Source of the DNA: Solwaraspora sp. WMMA2065 | GTDB lineage: Bacteria; Actinomycetota; Actinomycetes; Mycobacteriales; Micromonosporaceae | Direction: 5' to 3' | NCBI RefSeq assembly: GCF_030345075.1 | Contig: NZ_CP128361.1 | Coordinates: forward strand, 4,774,001 to 4,838,000 | DNA: 64,000 nucleotides | Shown: positions 18,738 through 32,375 of the stretch, piece after piece | Position numbering within the stretch: the first letter of the stretch is position 1 | Layout: every line of letters begins with the position of its first letter | Translations under genes and position numbers: made by a program | The notes under the pieces: model-generated | Seen by the model: only the letters and a program-made list of their open reading frames with translations | What the model was told of the DNA's origin: nothing | Databases searched by the model: none

Positions 18738-19298
18738 TCAGGCTGCCGCGTCGGCGTAGACGGCGAAGCCGCGATCGGCGCAGCGGCGGTAGAAGCGGGA
18801 CAGCACCGCCAGCTCCGACCGGGGGAAGCTCCACTGCGGCGCGTCACCGGCGTCGTCGCGGAGCGCGTCGAGCCGGCTGTCCAGCCAGCGCAGCTGCTGT
18901 TCGGCGAGCCGGGCCCCGGCGAGGGCGTCGCGCAGCACCGCCCCGACCGTGTCGAAGGTGACGGTGTCGCCGTACCGGTCGTGGCCGTCGACGAACCGCT
19001 CCAGGCCGCCGGCGATCCAGGCACAGCCGTCCGGGTCGATCACCGGGTCCTCGTCCTCGGCGGCCGCCTCGGTGGCGTACAGCACTCCGGTCAGCCCCAG
19101 CAGCAGGTCCACCAGCTCGGTGTAGGCGGTGGCCCGGACACTGCCGGTCTTCGCGATGTAACCGGCGAGCGCGGCGGTCGGCGCCGCGACGTCGGCCTGC
19201 TCCGCCAGCTTGTCGAAGTCGACGAACTCGGCCGGTGCGACCGGTTCGTAGAACTCGCCGACCCGTGGCCATTGCACCGCGACGTTGTCCAGCCCCAT
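18738..19298 (-). CDS. Conserved hypothetical protein, unknown
   Basis: 186 aa, acidic. Begins MGLDNVAVQWPRVGEFYEPV and is rich in A, D and E, mostly predicted helical from its pattern; no signal peptide or membrane segment. It contains three Trp-Phe/Tyr rich spots (WSFPRSELAVLSRFYRRCAD near the C-terminus). I do not recognise the family. It is convergent with DUF721 and divergent from gyrB, an accessory gene in an otherwise conserved run. Start is ATG 19298 with an AGAAGGG about 10 nt upstream. Confidence 0.75.
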   Translation of the reverse strand: MGLDNVAVQWPRVGEFYEPVAPAEFVDFDKLAEQADVAAPTAALAGYIAKTGSVRATAYTELVDLLLGLTGVLYATEAAAEDEDPVIDPDGCAWIAGGLERFVDGHDRYGDTVTFDTVGAVLRDALAGARLAEQQLRWLDSRLDALRDDAGDAPQWSFPRSELAVLSRFYRRCADRGFAVYADAAA

Positions 19299-19885
19299 CG
19301 CAAGCGTCACCCTTCTCCAGCTGGTGGCCCGGGTCGGGTGCGCATCCGCGATGCTGCTGCCCGGTGCGAGCCTGTGCGGTAGCGGCACTGTAGCGGCATC
19401 CGGGTAGTCGTTTCATCTTCAGGTGGCCCGGCGGGCCGCCGCACCGTCGGTGCGGTGCCCCGTGGCCGACCGATGATGGATCTGGTGCGTGTGGGGGTGG
19501 TCGCGGTGGGTGGGGTGCGGCCGGCTACGAACCTCTCAGCCGCTTTACGGGGGTGCCGCGTCCCGGTTATGTCGGCTCGGCACAGTAGGATCGGAGACAG
19601 AGACGAGGGAGACCCGCGCGGCGCGACGATCCGGAGCCCGCCTGGCAGGATCACCGACGAGGTGACCACCGGCAGCCGTGATCGCCGGACCGTACGGGGC
19701 CCAGCCGTTCGTGATCCGCGGGTCCGCTGCGGCGTACGGCGCGTTTCGCCACCCGTCGGCGATCCACCCGGAAGATGCGGGTTGTCGGCCATGGTGCCGG
19801 TTCGCGTCCGTCCGCCGTCGGAAGATCCGCCGAACCCCGCGTCCCTGTGCCGTCGCGGCCCAGGTGTGCGAGAAAGTGGCTGAGG
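19299..19885 (+). promoter_or_regulatory. gyrB leader and divergent promoter region
   Basis: 587 bp without a convincing gene. Several open frames cross it on both strands but none looks protein-like. A TAGGAT at 19586-19591 could be a gyrB -10 box, without a good -35. Promoters for the leftward gene must also lie here. Confidence 0.45.
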
Positions 19886-21829
<1,944 letters not shown>

Positions 21830-21956
21830 CGCCGCGCGCGGCCGGGCGACCCCCCGAACAGGGGCCGGCCCGGCCGCGTCATCAGCAACTTCGCCAGCTT
21901 CCACAGCCGTTGTCCAGCACCGGTACGACGGTTTCAAAGGTTGATAAGGGTTAACT

Positions 21957-24485
<2,529 letters not shown>

Positions 24486-24488
24486 TTG

Positions 24489-25499
24489 ATGACGGAGACC
24501 CAGGCGAAGTCGGGGGGAACAGGATCCTCGGCGGCTCCGGTCGACGAGGAATCCGCCGCCGGAGGCACATCAACGGCCACCGGCCGCGCCGCTGTCGGCC
24601 GGGCCAGCGTGCCCGGTGATTCGCCGTCGCCCAAGTTCACCCGGGCGCCAGGGATGCCTCCCCCGCCCGACAGACCCGCCGACGACCCAGCCGGTGGCAC
24701 CGGCGACTCCGTCGACGGTTCGACCCGCGCCGGAGGCACCGGCGACAGCGCCACTCAGCTCGGCGGCATATCCGCCTCTTCCGGAAGGTCGGCACCTCCT
24801 GTGACGTCGGCACCTCCTGTTTCATCCGCTCCGCCGGCCAGCTCCGGCAGCGGATTCACCGGTGGAGCGCTCGGCGCCACCGCGGCAAGTGGCACCCGAC
24901 CGGGCGGTGGGCTCGGGCCCACCGGGCAGTTCGGCACCATCGGCGGCACGGCCCGGGTGGGTACGGCCACTCCCGGCTCGCGGACCGGCCTGGGTTCGCC
25001 GACCGTACGCACGATCGGTGGTGCCGGTGCCGGTGCCGGTGCCGGTGCCGGTGTTGGCGCGGTCGGCGCGGCGCGAGTCGGCCCTGACGGTGCCCGCACC
25101 GCGCGACCCGGGGTCAGCTCGGCTGCCTCGCGAGGTCCGCGTCGAGCTCGCCTCAACCTGAAGCGGATCGACCCCTGGTCCGTCATGAAGTTCTCGTTCG
25201 CGGTCTCGCTGGTGCTGTTCATCGTGGTGATCGTCGCGACCTCGGTGCTCTACCTGGCGCTTGACGCGATGGGCGTGTTCCAGAGCGTCAACGCCAGCCT
25301 CGGTGACCTGATCGGTACCGGCACCGGGGACGGTCCGAGCCTGCGGATCACCGCTCAGGGCGTGATCGGCACGGCGGCGCTGTTCGGGCTGATCAACGTG
25401 GTGCTCTACACCGCGCTGGCGACGCTCGGCGCGTTCATCTACAACGTCTGCGCCGACCTGGTCGGCGGGATCGAACTGACCCTGGCCGAGCGGGACTGA
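24489..25499 (+). CDS. DUF3566 membrane protein
   Basis: 336 aa. The C-terminal 115 residues are the DUF3566 domain, with two membrane helices (about 240-260 FAVSLVLFIVVIVATSVLY and about 290-315 GVIGTAALFGLINVVLYTAL). The N-terminal 210 residues are a disordered G/A/P/T/S linker, including a run of GAGAGA from a 6-bp GGTGCC repeat (25018-25054). The family is the usual neighbour of gyrA in actinobacteria; one member (CwsA-like context) is linked to cell shape, but function here is unknown. ATG 24489, coupled to gyrA. Confidence 0.88.
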   Translation: MTETQAKSGGTGSSAAPVDEESAAGGTSTATGRAAVGRASVPGDSPSPKFTRAPGMPPPPDRPADDPAGGTGDSVDGSTRAGGTGDSATQLGGISASSGRSAPPVTSAPPVSSAPPASSGSGFTGGALGATAASGTRPGGGLGPTGQFGTIGGTARVGTATPGSRTGLGSPTVRTIGGAGAGAGAGAGVGAVGAARVGPDGARTARPGVSSAASRGPRRARLNLKRIDPWSVMKFSFAVSLVLFIVVIVATSVLYLALDAMGVFQSVNASLGDLIGTGTGDGPSLRITAQGVIGTAALFGLINVVLYTALATLGAFIYNVCADLVGGIELTLAERD

Positions 25500-25673
25500 T
25501 CCGGCCCGCTCAGGGAAGCGGAGGACGGCCGGGCGGGTCGATACCCATTGGCCCCGGCCGTCCGCGATCCGGTAGTCTCCCCATGGTCCGGCGCTCCGTT
25601 CGCCGGCTGCCGGTGGCTTTCGCCCCGAGTTGGGGTGTAGGACACAGGTGCGGTAACCTTGCTCGTCGCGTAC

Positions 25674-25747
25674 GGGGCTATAGCTCAGTCGGTTAGAGCG
25701 CAGAGCTGATAACTCTGAGGTCGCTGGTTCGATTCCAGCTAGCCCCA
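25674..25747 (+). tRNA. tRNA-Ile (GAT)
   Basis: 74 nt cloverleaf: acceptor GGGGCTA pairs with TAGCCCC, D-arm AGCTCAGTCGGTTAGAGC, anticodon GAT in CTGATAACT, T-arm GGTTCGATTCC. CCA is not encoded. Confidence 0.97.
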
Positions 25748-25781
25748 CTCCACGACAGTCGAGCGTAAGGGGACACGCCCC

Positions 25782-25910
25782 ATGGTCAAGAAGATCCTCA
25801 TCATCGCCGGCGTCATCGGCGTAGCCGCGCTGATCGCCAAGAAGGTCAAGGAGACCAGCGACGAGCGTGCCCTCTGGCACGAGGCGACCACCGCTCCTGA
25901 TCTCCGCTGA
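25782..25910 (+). CDS. DLW-39 family small protein
   Basis: 42 aa: starts MVKKILIIAGVIGVAALIAK (one membrane helix), then a charged tail containing the conserved LW (RALWHEATT). The family lies between tRNA-Ile and tRNA-Ala in actinobacteria; function unknown. ATG 25782 with AAGGGGA upstream. Confidence 0.85.
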   Translation: MVKKILIIAGVIGVAALIAKKVKETSDERALWHEATTAPDLR

Positions 25911-25962
25911 TCCAACTTCTGTCCCCGGACCGCAGTCGTCACCGCTGCGGCGGGGACCACTC

Positions 25963-26035
25963 GGGGCCATAGCTCAACTGGCAGAGCACTGCCTTTGCAA
26001 GGCAGGGGTTAGGGGTTCGAGTCCCCTTGGCTCCA
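25963..26035 (+). tRNA. tRNA-Ala (TGC), element integration site
   Basis: 73 nt: acceptor GGGGCCA with TGGCTCC, anticodon TGC in TTTGCAA, T-arm GGTTCGAGTCC. The 3' half is duplicated at 39797-39827, so the inserted element regenerates an intact tRNA gene. Confidence 0.97.
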
Positions 26036-26036
26036 C
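26006..26036 (+). repeat. attL: attL core (31-bp direct repeat, left copy)
   Basis: The core covers the T-arm and acceptor end of tRNA-Ala and is identical over 31 bp to 39797-39827. Short direct repeats GTACAA around 26092 and 26103, just inside, may be integrase arm sites. Confidence 0.92.
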
Positions 26037-26111
26037 TCACCACCCGCCCTGACCAGGGCTTGGATGTTTTCCAAGATCCACTAGTACAACATCGGTACAA
26101 ACCAGTGTTGA

Positions 26112-27332
26112 TCATGGTCGGTGGCTCCCGTCGGCAGCCGCCCGCAACGCAGCCCCGACCAGGCCCCGCGTGCGCTCCCGCTTCGGCCACCAGTGCACGT
26201 ACGTCTCCAGCGTGATCCGCAGCGTCTTGTGCCGCAGCAGCCGCTGTACCTCCTGCGGCTCGGCGTGGTTCGTGATCAAGGTCGTGGCGAAGAAGTGCCG
26301 CAGCGCATGGAACGTGCCGTGCTCCTTCGGCCACCCGGCCGCCTCCCGCCAGCGCGCCCACTCCCGCGACCAGGTCCGGTCAGTGAACGGCCTGCCGCGC
26401 GTGGTGGTGAACAACAGCGGCACCGTCCGGCGCACCGGATCACCCCCGCAAATGTCGACCAGGTCGACGCCGACCGGCGGAAACTCGCGGACGTGGTCGG
26501 CCAGCATCTCCGCCACCACCGGATCCAGGTCGATCGTGCCGGACGAACGAGCTTTCGGCTCACTGAGGTAGAACCCGTCGTACACCTTGGGTGAGTAGCG
26601 CAGTTGCTGAACGATGTGCAGCTCGCCGCGCCCGGCGTCAACGCACCGCGTGCCGTCTTCCATCCCCAGCGCCTCACCGTGCCGGCAGCCCTGACCCGCA
26701 CCGAGCCAGATGGCCGCCCGGTAGCGCGGCGGGACGGCGTCGATCAGCGCCAACACCTCCGCCTCAGTCGGCACCCACTTCGGCACCCGCGAGACGCCCC
26801 GCAGCACCTGGGCCAGCTTCACCCCGTCGCACGGGTTGTCCGGGATGAGCTTGTCCGTGACGGCCGCCGCCAGGACCGCATCCAGCAGCTCGAAGTACAG
26901 CCGCAGCGTCGATCCCGGAGTGTCCTCGGACAGCCGGCGGGTCAACCATTCGAGTACGGACGTGAGCCGGATCGACCGCGCCGGCTGGTCGCCGAACACC
27001 GGGTACAGGTGCAGCCGCAGGTTCGATTCCACCCGCCGCCGAGTCTCCACCGCCCAACCGATTTCACGGGACAGCCGCCAGCGCTCGCCGTACTCCCGGA
27101 ACGTGATCTGTCGGTCGGCGAGGTCGACCCTGGTCTCACGGGCGACACCGGCACGGGCATCGGCATCCCACGCGTCAGCGTCGACCTTGCGCTCAAAGAA
27201 CATGGTGCGAGCCCGGCCGGACGCGTCGGTGAAGCGGACCCGCCACCGCTTGCCCTGCCCGTGCCGCTTCGATGGCAGCCGCTTGCCGTTCGGCCCGCGC
27301 TTGTTCAGGTACCAGAGATCATCAACGGGCAT
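26112..27332 (-). CDS. int: Tyrosine recombinase (integrase)
   Basis: 406 aa. Site-specific recombinase for integration into, and excision from, tRNA-Ala. N-terminal arm/SAM-like domain about 1-190 (ITFREYGERWRLSREIGW), catalytic domain about 200-406 with the Arg in GQGCRHGEALGM, HxxR in FHALRHFFATTL, second His in LLRHKTLRITLETY, and the Tyr in that TYVHWW. All catalytic residues are present. ATG 27332 is 1 bp after the xis stop. It lies next to attL, the usual AICE position. Confidence 0.96.
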   Translation of the reverse strand: MPVDDLWYLNKRGPNGKRLPSKRHGQGKRWRVRFTDASGRARTMFFERKVDADAWDADARAGVARETRVDLADRQITFREYGERWRLSREIGWAVETRRRVESNLRLHLYPVFGDQPARSIRLTSVLEWLTRRLSEDTPGSTLRLYFELLDAVLAAAVTDKLIPDNPCDGVKLAQVLRGVSRVPKWVPTEAEVLALIDAVPPRYRAAIWLGAGQGCRHGEALGMEDGTRCVDAGRGELHIVQQLRYSPKVYDGFYLSEPKARSSGTIDLDPVVAEMLADHVREFPPVGVDLVDICGGDPVRRTVPLLFTTTRGRPFTDRTWSREWARWREAAGWPKEHGTFHALRHFFATTLITNHAEPQEVQRLLRHKTLRITLETYVHWWPKRERTRGLVGAALRAAADGSHRP

Positions 27333-27333
27333 G

Positions 27334-27519
27334 TCAGGCCGCCTGATCCGCGAGCCAGGCCCGCACGTCCGCCGGGTCGTACCGCAGGTGACGGCCCACC
27401 CGTGACGCCCGTGGCCCGGTCCGCAGGTACCGCCACTGGTAGAGCGTCGACGGAGGAACCCGCAGGTACGTCGACACTTCCTGAACAGTCCAGAGAGGTT
27501 CAATGGTGGGGGTGGTCAT
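27334..27519 (-). CDS. xis: Excisionase, MerR/AlpA-type helix-turn-helix
   Basis: 61 aa. WTVQEVSTYLRVPPSTLYQW is a MerR-like DNA-binding helix-turn-helix, followed by RTGPRASRVGRHLRYDPADV and RAWL, typical of AICE Xis. It bends attachment-site DNA to favour excision. ATG 27519 overlaps the rep stop by 3 bp; its stop is 1 bp from int. Too short for long-ORF gene calls but clear by motif. Confidence 0.93.
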   Translation of the reverse strand: MTTPTIEPLWTVQEVSTYLRVPPSTLYQWRYLRTGPRASRVGRHLRYDPADVRAWLADQAA

Positions 27520-29288
27520 TGCTTCCCTTCGCCGCCGTCGCCAGTTGCCGAAAGGTCGTGCCTCGTCTCCTGTGCCGCCCGGTCCTTCGCGGCGAGGAGT
27601 TGGGAGCGCCAGCGGGCGCGTTCGGAGATGGAGCGCAGCAGCCGATGCCCCAGCGGGGTGACGTCCGGGTCGTCGGGCCGGGCCAGCTCCCACGCGTGCC
27701 GGGACGAGGTCGCGCCGTCGGTGCCGGTCGGCTGGTCGACGCCGGCCAGGTCGGTCGTCGCGCCGAGCAGTGCCCGGACCCAGGCCCGTGCGTCGTGTTT
27801 GTGGTCGGTGAGGGTCTTGCCGGACCAGTCGCGGGAGATGAGGATGCGCCGGCCGCCGATGCCGAGGGTGGCGCGTTGGTGGACTTTGCCCCGGCAGCGT
27901 CCGGGCCGCAGCTTCGCGCTGGCGTTCTTCGGTTGGACGCCGTAGAGCAGCCAGTTCGCGCACCGGTCGGTGCAGGGGGTGACCTGCAACTGTCGCCAGA
28001 ACCGTTCGAGGTGCGCGCGTTGCCGGCCGCTGGTGGTGGTGTGGCAGTCGGCGGCGTGTTTGGTGATGTACTTCGTGATGTAGCGGATGGTGCGTTCCGC
28101 ATCCTGGGTGCCGGGCATGACGCCGCGTGCGTCGACCTGGCTGCCGAAGCGGACGACGTGGACCGGTTCGGCGTCGGGATCGTGGTCGACCGCGTCGAGT
28201 GCTTCCGCCCAGCTGGTCAGCGGTTGACGGGTGTGCGGGTCGACCCATGCACCCTGGTCGACGTCCCAGACGGGCAGGTGTTCGCCGCCGTAGTGCTGGA
28301 CTTCGACGGACGGCCACCACACCTGGTGATAGGTGGCCGCCGCCACTGTCCGCAGGATCTGCCGGGGGATGGTGCCGCGGATCGCGAAGTGAGCGTGAGG
28401 CGCGAGTCTGCGTTGCGGTTCGACGCATCCGGCGTACTGGACGTTCCAGCCTTCACACCGTCGGAGGTTCTGCCAGAACCGGTCCAGGAGTCGGGGGAAG
28501 TGGACCGCGTCCCAGGCGGCACGGCGGTAGTCGTACCGGTCGGGGTTGACCGGTGTGCCGTCCGGACGAACCGGGCCGTAGGAGTCGAGGGTGAGTGTGA
28601 GCCACATCGACGGCCGATACTGGCTGCCGTCGGGTGCGGTGTACGTCTTGCCGATCGTCCGCGCTTCGACAGGCTTGCGGGGTAGGTCGGGTGCGTCCTG
28701 GCGCCGCCTGGTCGACCGCTTCCGCCGCTTGCCGTTGTCCTGCGCGTCGCCCTGGTCGACCCCGTCCCCGTCGCCGGTTGGGGTGTGGGGTGGTGCGACG
28801 CGGCCGCGTAGTCCTTCGGCGGTGATGGCGTCTTCGACTTCGCGGATGGCGTCTTCGAGGTCGGTGACCTGTCGCCAGTCGGCTTCCCGTACGGCCGCGT
28901 CGCGTTCGAACTCGAAGTGCGCCCGCAGAACGATCAGCGCTTTCTGCTCATCCGTGGCCGGTTCGGGTGGCGGCAAGGGTTCGTCGTCGCGGTGCCAGCC
29001 GTCGCGGATCTGCGCTTGGCGCAGTCGGCGGTTGCGCTTCGCGCACGGCGGGCACTTGTCCTCACGGGTCGCCCCGCAGGGCAGGTCGATCACCTCGGTA
29101 CGGCCGGTGTCGAGATCGGTCCGCCGCATCGCGAGCGGACGGATGCAGACGCCGTATTCGGTGGCGACGTCGCGGAGGACGTCGACCGACCGGGGTAGGC
29201 CCATCCGCGCGGCACGTGAGCCGGGTCGAGGTTGTTCAACGGTCGCCGGCCGATCGGTGTCGAGTCCGGGCAGGGTGGGGGCGGTCAT
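27516..29288 (-). CDS. repSA: RepSA-like replication initiator
   Basis: 590 aa, the usual length for pSAM2-type Rep. Replicates the excised circle. Seen: Zn-like cluster CGATREDKCPPC (about 75-90), MWLTLTLDSYGPV (about 235), a central HUH-type pattern CVEPQRRLAPHAHFAIRG (His-x-His, about 300), a Tyr-bearing IRYITKYITKHAADCHTT (about 415), and CTDRCANWLLYGVQP. The region 175-215 is an R/K/D-rich linker. The HUH and Tyr support rolling-circle initiation. ATG 29288 overlaps the spd-like stop; overlaps xis. Confidence 0.9.
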   Translation of the reverse strand: MTAPTLPGLDTDRPATVEQPRPGSRAARMGLPRSVDVLRDVATEYGVCIRPLAMRRTDLDTGRTEVIDLPCGATREDKCPPCAKRNRRLRQAQIRDGWHRDDEPLPPPEPATDEQKALIVLRAHFEFERDAAVREADWRQVTDLEDAIREVEDAITAEGLRGRVAPPHTPTGDGDGVDQGDAQDNGKRRKRSTRRRQDAPDLPRKPVEARTIGKTYTAPDGSQYRPSMWLTLTLDSYGPVRPDGTPVNPDRYDYRRAAWDAVHFPRLLDRFWQNLRRCEGWNVQYAGCVEPQRRLAPHAHFAIRGTIPRQILRTVAAATYHQVWWPSVEVQHYGGEHLPVWDVDQGAWVDPHTRQPLTSWAEALDAVDHDPDAEPVHVVRFGSQVDARGVMPGTQDAERTIRYITKYITKHAADCHTTTSGRQRAHLERFWRQLQVTPCTDRCANWLLYGVQPKNASAKLRPGRCRGKVHQRATLGIGGRRILISRDWSGKTLTDHKHDARAWVRALLGATTDLAGVDQPTGTDGATSSRHAWELARPDDPDVTPLGHRLLRSISERARWRSQLLAAKDRAAQETRHDLSATGDGGEGKQ

Positions 29289-29890
29289 CGGCCGACCACC
29301 ATCCCGTTTGCCCGTCGCGGTTGGACGACCCCGAGCGGCGGCAGCACCGACGCGTGACCGGGGACGCGTGCCGGTTCGACGACCGCCGGCCGCTCGACGT
29401 GATCCGGTTCCGGGTCGGTGTCGTCGGTGGGGACCTGGTCGACGGTGTCCGCCTGGTCGACGCGCACCCGATCAGCCGTGTTGGCCGCCGTGGTCGACGC
29501 CGACGGGCCAGCCGGGACAGCGGGTGCGCTGGACAGCACGACCTTGACCAGGGCCAGGAACGCCAACGACGGGACAGCCGCCACGATCCACCCCCACACG
29601 GACGGTTCTGCCTCAGCCACCTGCGCGGCCAACGACAGAAGCGCGAAGCCGACCAGGAGGACGGCGACGAACCCGACCGGTCGACCGGTCCGACGCCGAG
29701 CCCGGATTTCCAGGCCGAGGTAGATGGCCATGAGCTCGACGGCGACGGCGTTGGCCCAGCCGATCCAGTGGGGTTGGCCGTGGGCGACGGACAGGTCATG
29801 GACGTGGGTGAACGCGGCCGCGCCGGCCATCGAGCCGATGGCGAGCAGGATCACCAGCCGCAGCACCGTTTCGGCACGCTGCCAGCTCAT
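29285..29890 (-). CDS. DUF2637 membrane protein (Spd-like)
   Basis: 201 aa. Four hydrophobic helices in the first 120 residues (LRLVILLAIGSMAGAAAFTH, WANAVAVELMAIYLGLE, VGFVAVLLVGFALLSLAA, GWIVAAVPSLAFLALVKVV). The HVHDLSVAHGQPHWIGWANA segment is the DUF2637 signature. Such proteins sit with Rep/Tra genes in actinomycete conjugative plasmids and are thought to aid intramycelial spread. The C-terminal 80 residues are cytosolic and V/D/T/P-rich. ATG 29890, overlapping both neighbours. Confidence 0.85.
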   Translation of the reverse strand: MSWQRAETVLRLVILLAIGSMAGAAAFTHVHDLSVAHGQPHWIGWANAVAVELMAIYLGLEIRARRRTGRPVGFVAVLLVGFALLSLAAQVAEAEPSVWGWIVAAVPSLAFLALVKVVLSSAPAVPAGPSASTTAANTADRVRVDQADTVDQVPTDDTDPEPDHVERPAVVEPARVPGHASVLPPLGVVQPRRANGMVVGR

Positions 29891-30099
29891 GCGTTGTCCT
29901 TGTCGTCGGTGATGGTCAGTTCGATGCGGATACGCCGGCCGGGGCGTCCGTGCCGGTGCAGGAACGTGCTCAGCCCGGTGAGGAAGGAGGCGAGTTGATC
30001 GGCGGGGCCGGTCGCGGTGATGCGGATCGGCCGGTGCAGGAGTCGGGCCAGCCACGGCAGCCGGACGAGGAGCCAGGAGGGTCGGTTGAGGGATGCCAT
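29887..30099 (-). CDS. Small basic AICE protein, unknown
   Basis: 70 aa: MASLNRPSWLLVRLPWLARL then a basic patch and RRIRIELTITDDKDNA. Mostly one amphipathic or membrane-associated helix plus a strand-rich end. Family not recognised. Stop overlaps the DUF2637 start, so it belongs to the transfer/replication transcript. Confidence 0.7.
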   Translation of the reverse strand: MASLNRPSWLLVRLPWLARLLHRPIRITATGPADQLASFLTGLSTFLHRHGRPGRRIRIELTITDDKDNA

Positions 30100-30106
30100 G
30101 GTCGGG

Positions 30107-30382
30107 TTACCTCCCGGTCGGGTGGATGGTGGTGCGGATGTGGTCGGGTGGGTCGCCGAGGGAGGCGACCGCTTCGGACAGGCAGCGCCACAGCGCCCAT
30201 GCCTCACCGGGGGTCAGGTAGACCCGGCGCCGGCCGGAGCCGATGGCGACATACAGCGGGTAGGGGTCGGGGCGGTCGGTGTCGACCCGCACGGAGACAG
30301 CTGTTCCGCGTCCGCCGTCGGGGGTGGGGGTCCGCAGCCGGTAGAAGCGCCGCCCCGACGTCGACGTCTGCGTTTCGCTCAC
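30107..30382 (-). CDS. Small AICE protein, unknown
   Basis: 91 aa, GTG start overlapping the traB stop. The middle (YPLYVAIGSGRRRVYLTPGEAW) looks like a small beta-rich domain seen beside traB in AICEs. No membrane helix. Not recognised further. Confidence 0.7.
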   Translation of the reverse strand: MSETQTSTSGRRFYRLRTPTPDGGRGTAVSVRVDTDRPDPYPLYVAIGSGRRRVYLTPGEAWALWRCLSEAVASLGDPPDHIRTTIHPTGR

Positions 30383-32046
30383 CGGGAACCACCCCCGCTG
30401 CTGTTGTCGGTGTCGCCCTGGTCGTGCCGGAGGATGTTGAGTAGCGAGTCAGGCAGCAGCGGCCCGGAAGGCCTACGAGGCAACGGAACCCGCCGGGTCG
30501 ACGCGGCAGTCTGTTCCGGTTCGGGGGCGGTTTCCCGGCCGACCTGGGCAAGGATGTCCGCAGCGGCAACCGGCGCCGCGTACTCTTCGGCCATGGTTTT
30601 GATGTCGGTGTCGGTGAGGTAGGAGAACCGGACCCGCACCGGATCAGGGGTGCCATCCAGCAGGACGTAGCCGACGCCCTTGGCCCACGACGGCATCTGA
30701 TCCGCCAACGCGCCCCGGTTGCGTGCGCCGTCACCCAACACCATGTCCACCTGGGATGCCTCGGTCAGACCGAGCGCGATCCGGGTCGGGAACAGGTCCC
30801 GGAACGGCAGCACCTCCTTACGCGGGTCCTGCAACGCGGCCACCACCAGCACGCCGACGCCGGCACCCTGGGACAGCAGCAGCCCCAACGAGGACGCGAT
30901 CCGCTTACGCAGCTCGACGTCTTGCAGGTACGCCGTCAGCGCCGCCATTTCGTCGATCACCACCACAACGAGGGGGTCATCAACGGTGGGTGTATGGACG
31001 CGGACCGTGCCGGCAAGACGTGCCTGCCGCTCCCGCAGGACCGCGACCGCTTCGTCTAGCAGGTCGGCCATGTCGTCGAAGGAGGTGGACGCGAACCGGG
31101 CGAACATCGGACGGCCGAACGCGAATTCCATCCCGCCCTTGGGGTCGATCACCCACAGCCGGACCAGCCCGGACGCCACCCCACCCGCCAACGAGCGCAC
31201 GAGGGACCAGAGGACGGAGCCTTTCCCGCGTCGGGTCGCCCCACCGATCAGCACATGCGTCGCCAACAGATGGAGATGCCAGGTCCGCAGGTCCTCCCGC
31301 ACCGCCAGCGGCAGCGCGGTGAAGTCCGGCACCGTCGGCACCGGGAACGGCGGAACCGTCCTGCGCAACGCGTCGGTGCGGACCAGGACGACGTAGACGA
31401 CGTCGGGCCGGTCACGAAACCGGTAAGCGTCGACCTGGCGCAGCAGCCACCCCACCCAGCCACCGCCACGCACCGGCACCTCATCGGGGCGTTCCGTGTA
31501 GACCCGTGCATGCCGACGGCCGAACGCATAGGCAAGCTGCTCGGTCGCCTGTTGGAAGTCGGCAGGGGTCTGCCCGCGCAGCATCCGCACCGACAACACA
31601 TCAAGGGCCTGGTCACAGTGCACGGCCAGGAGTTGCGGTAGCACGGTCTGGTGCTGGTAGACCCGCGACAGGTCACACATGGTCATCGCTTCCCGCCACA
31701 CCCGCCGGTACACGACCGCGTGCCGCCACCGGCCGAGCACAGGTCCGGCGCACCACGACCACCAGGACGTTTCGTGCCGCCACCGCCACACCGCCGACCC
31801 CAACCCGGCCAGAACAACCGGGGTGACCAGCCCGGCAATGCCGTAGTCGAGGTACACGGCGATCGTGATCACGGAGACGGTGAGGATGCGGGGGTGCTTG
31901 AGGCACCACCACAGGCCCCGACCGGTCCACCGCGCGAGCAGGCCGAGGAGGAGCGCCCACCAGGGCAGCCGCAGTCGGCGGGGCCGGACGACGAGCAGGT
32001 CACCGGAGACGGTGGTGACGACCTCACCACGCGGACGGCCCATCAT
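30379..32046 (-). CDS. traB: TraB/FtsK-SpoIIIE-type DNA translocase
   Basis: 555 aa. Double-stranded DNA pump for mycelial conjugation of AICEs. N-terminal membrane helices at about 28-60 and 65-90 (ILTVSVITIAVYLDYGIAG, LVTPVVLAGLGSAVW), then an RecA-like motor: Walker A GGATRRGKGSVLW (about 268), LWVIDPKGGMEFA, Walker B VVVVIDEMAAL (about 355), and LSQGAGVGVLVVAALQDPRK. It lacks a clear FtsK gamma-like tail; the C-terminal 60 residues are linker-like. ATG 32046 overlaps the upstream zinc-ribbon gene. Confidence 0.93.
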   Translation of the reverse strand: MMGRPRGEVVTTVSGDLLVVRPRRLRLPWWALLLGLLARWTGRGLWWCLKHPRILTVSVITIAVYLDYGIAGLVTPVVLAGLGSAVWRWRHETSWWSWCAGPVLGRWRHAVVYRRVWREAMTMCDLSRVYQHQTVLPQLLAVHCDQALDVLSVRMLRGQTPADFQQATEQLAYAFGRRHARVYTERPDEVPVRGGGWVGWLLRQVDAYRFRDRPDVVYVVLVRTDALRRTVPPFPVPTVPDFTALPLAVREDLRTWHLHLLATHVLIGGATRRGKGSVLWSLVRSLAGGVASGLVRLWVIDPKGGMEFAFGRPMFARFASTSFDDMADLLDEAVAVLRERQARLAGTVRVHTPTVDDPLVVVVIDEMAALTAYLQDVELRKRIASSLGLLLSQGAGVGVLVVAALQDPRKEVLPFRDLFPTRIALGLTEASQVDMVLGDGARNRGALADQMPSWAKGVGYVLLDGTPDPVRVRFSYLTDTDIKTMAEEYAAPVAAADILAQVGRETAPEPEQTAASTRRVPLPRRPSGPLLPDSLLNILRHDQGDTDNSSGGGSR

Positions 32047-32273
32047 CGGTCACCCCCGGCGATGGGGAGGAATCGGCCGCGAGCGTCGCGCAGCCGGGGG
32101 AACGGCAACACCAGCTGGCCCGCGCACAGCCCACACCGGGCCGCATCCCCGCCGGCAGCCGCGTTGGCGTTGTCGGTGTCGCCCTGGGCGTCGGCAGGGT
32201 TGGGGGTGAACATGTTCTTGCAGTCGGCACAGCGGATCCGCGCCCGAGTCTGGGCGCGCTTAACCTGGGACAC
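32043..32273 (-). CDS. Small zinc-ribbon protein
   Basis: 76 aa with two CxxC pairs (CADCKNMF and CGLCAGQL) about 29 residues apart, suggesting a zinc ribbon. GTG start at 32273; its end overlaps the traB ATG. Likely AICE accessory; function unknown. Confidence 0.72.
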   Translation of the reverse strand: MSQVKRAQTRARIRCADCKNMFTPNPADAQGDTDNANAAAGGDAARCGLCAGQLVLPFPRLRDARGRFLPIAGGDR

Positions 32274-32375
32274 GTCGGAACCTCACCGAATCTGTGAAGA
32301 GGAGGAGTGGGGGGAAGACACCAGGGGTGGGGCTGCCGTCCGCCAAGACCAGACAGCCCCACCCCGAACCGAGTG

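Noticed and set aside
25018-25054. GGTGCC hexamer repeat as a regulatory array
   Set aside because: It is in frame inside the disordered linker of the DUF3566 protein (GAGAGA) and is simple low complexity.
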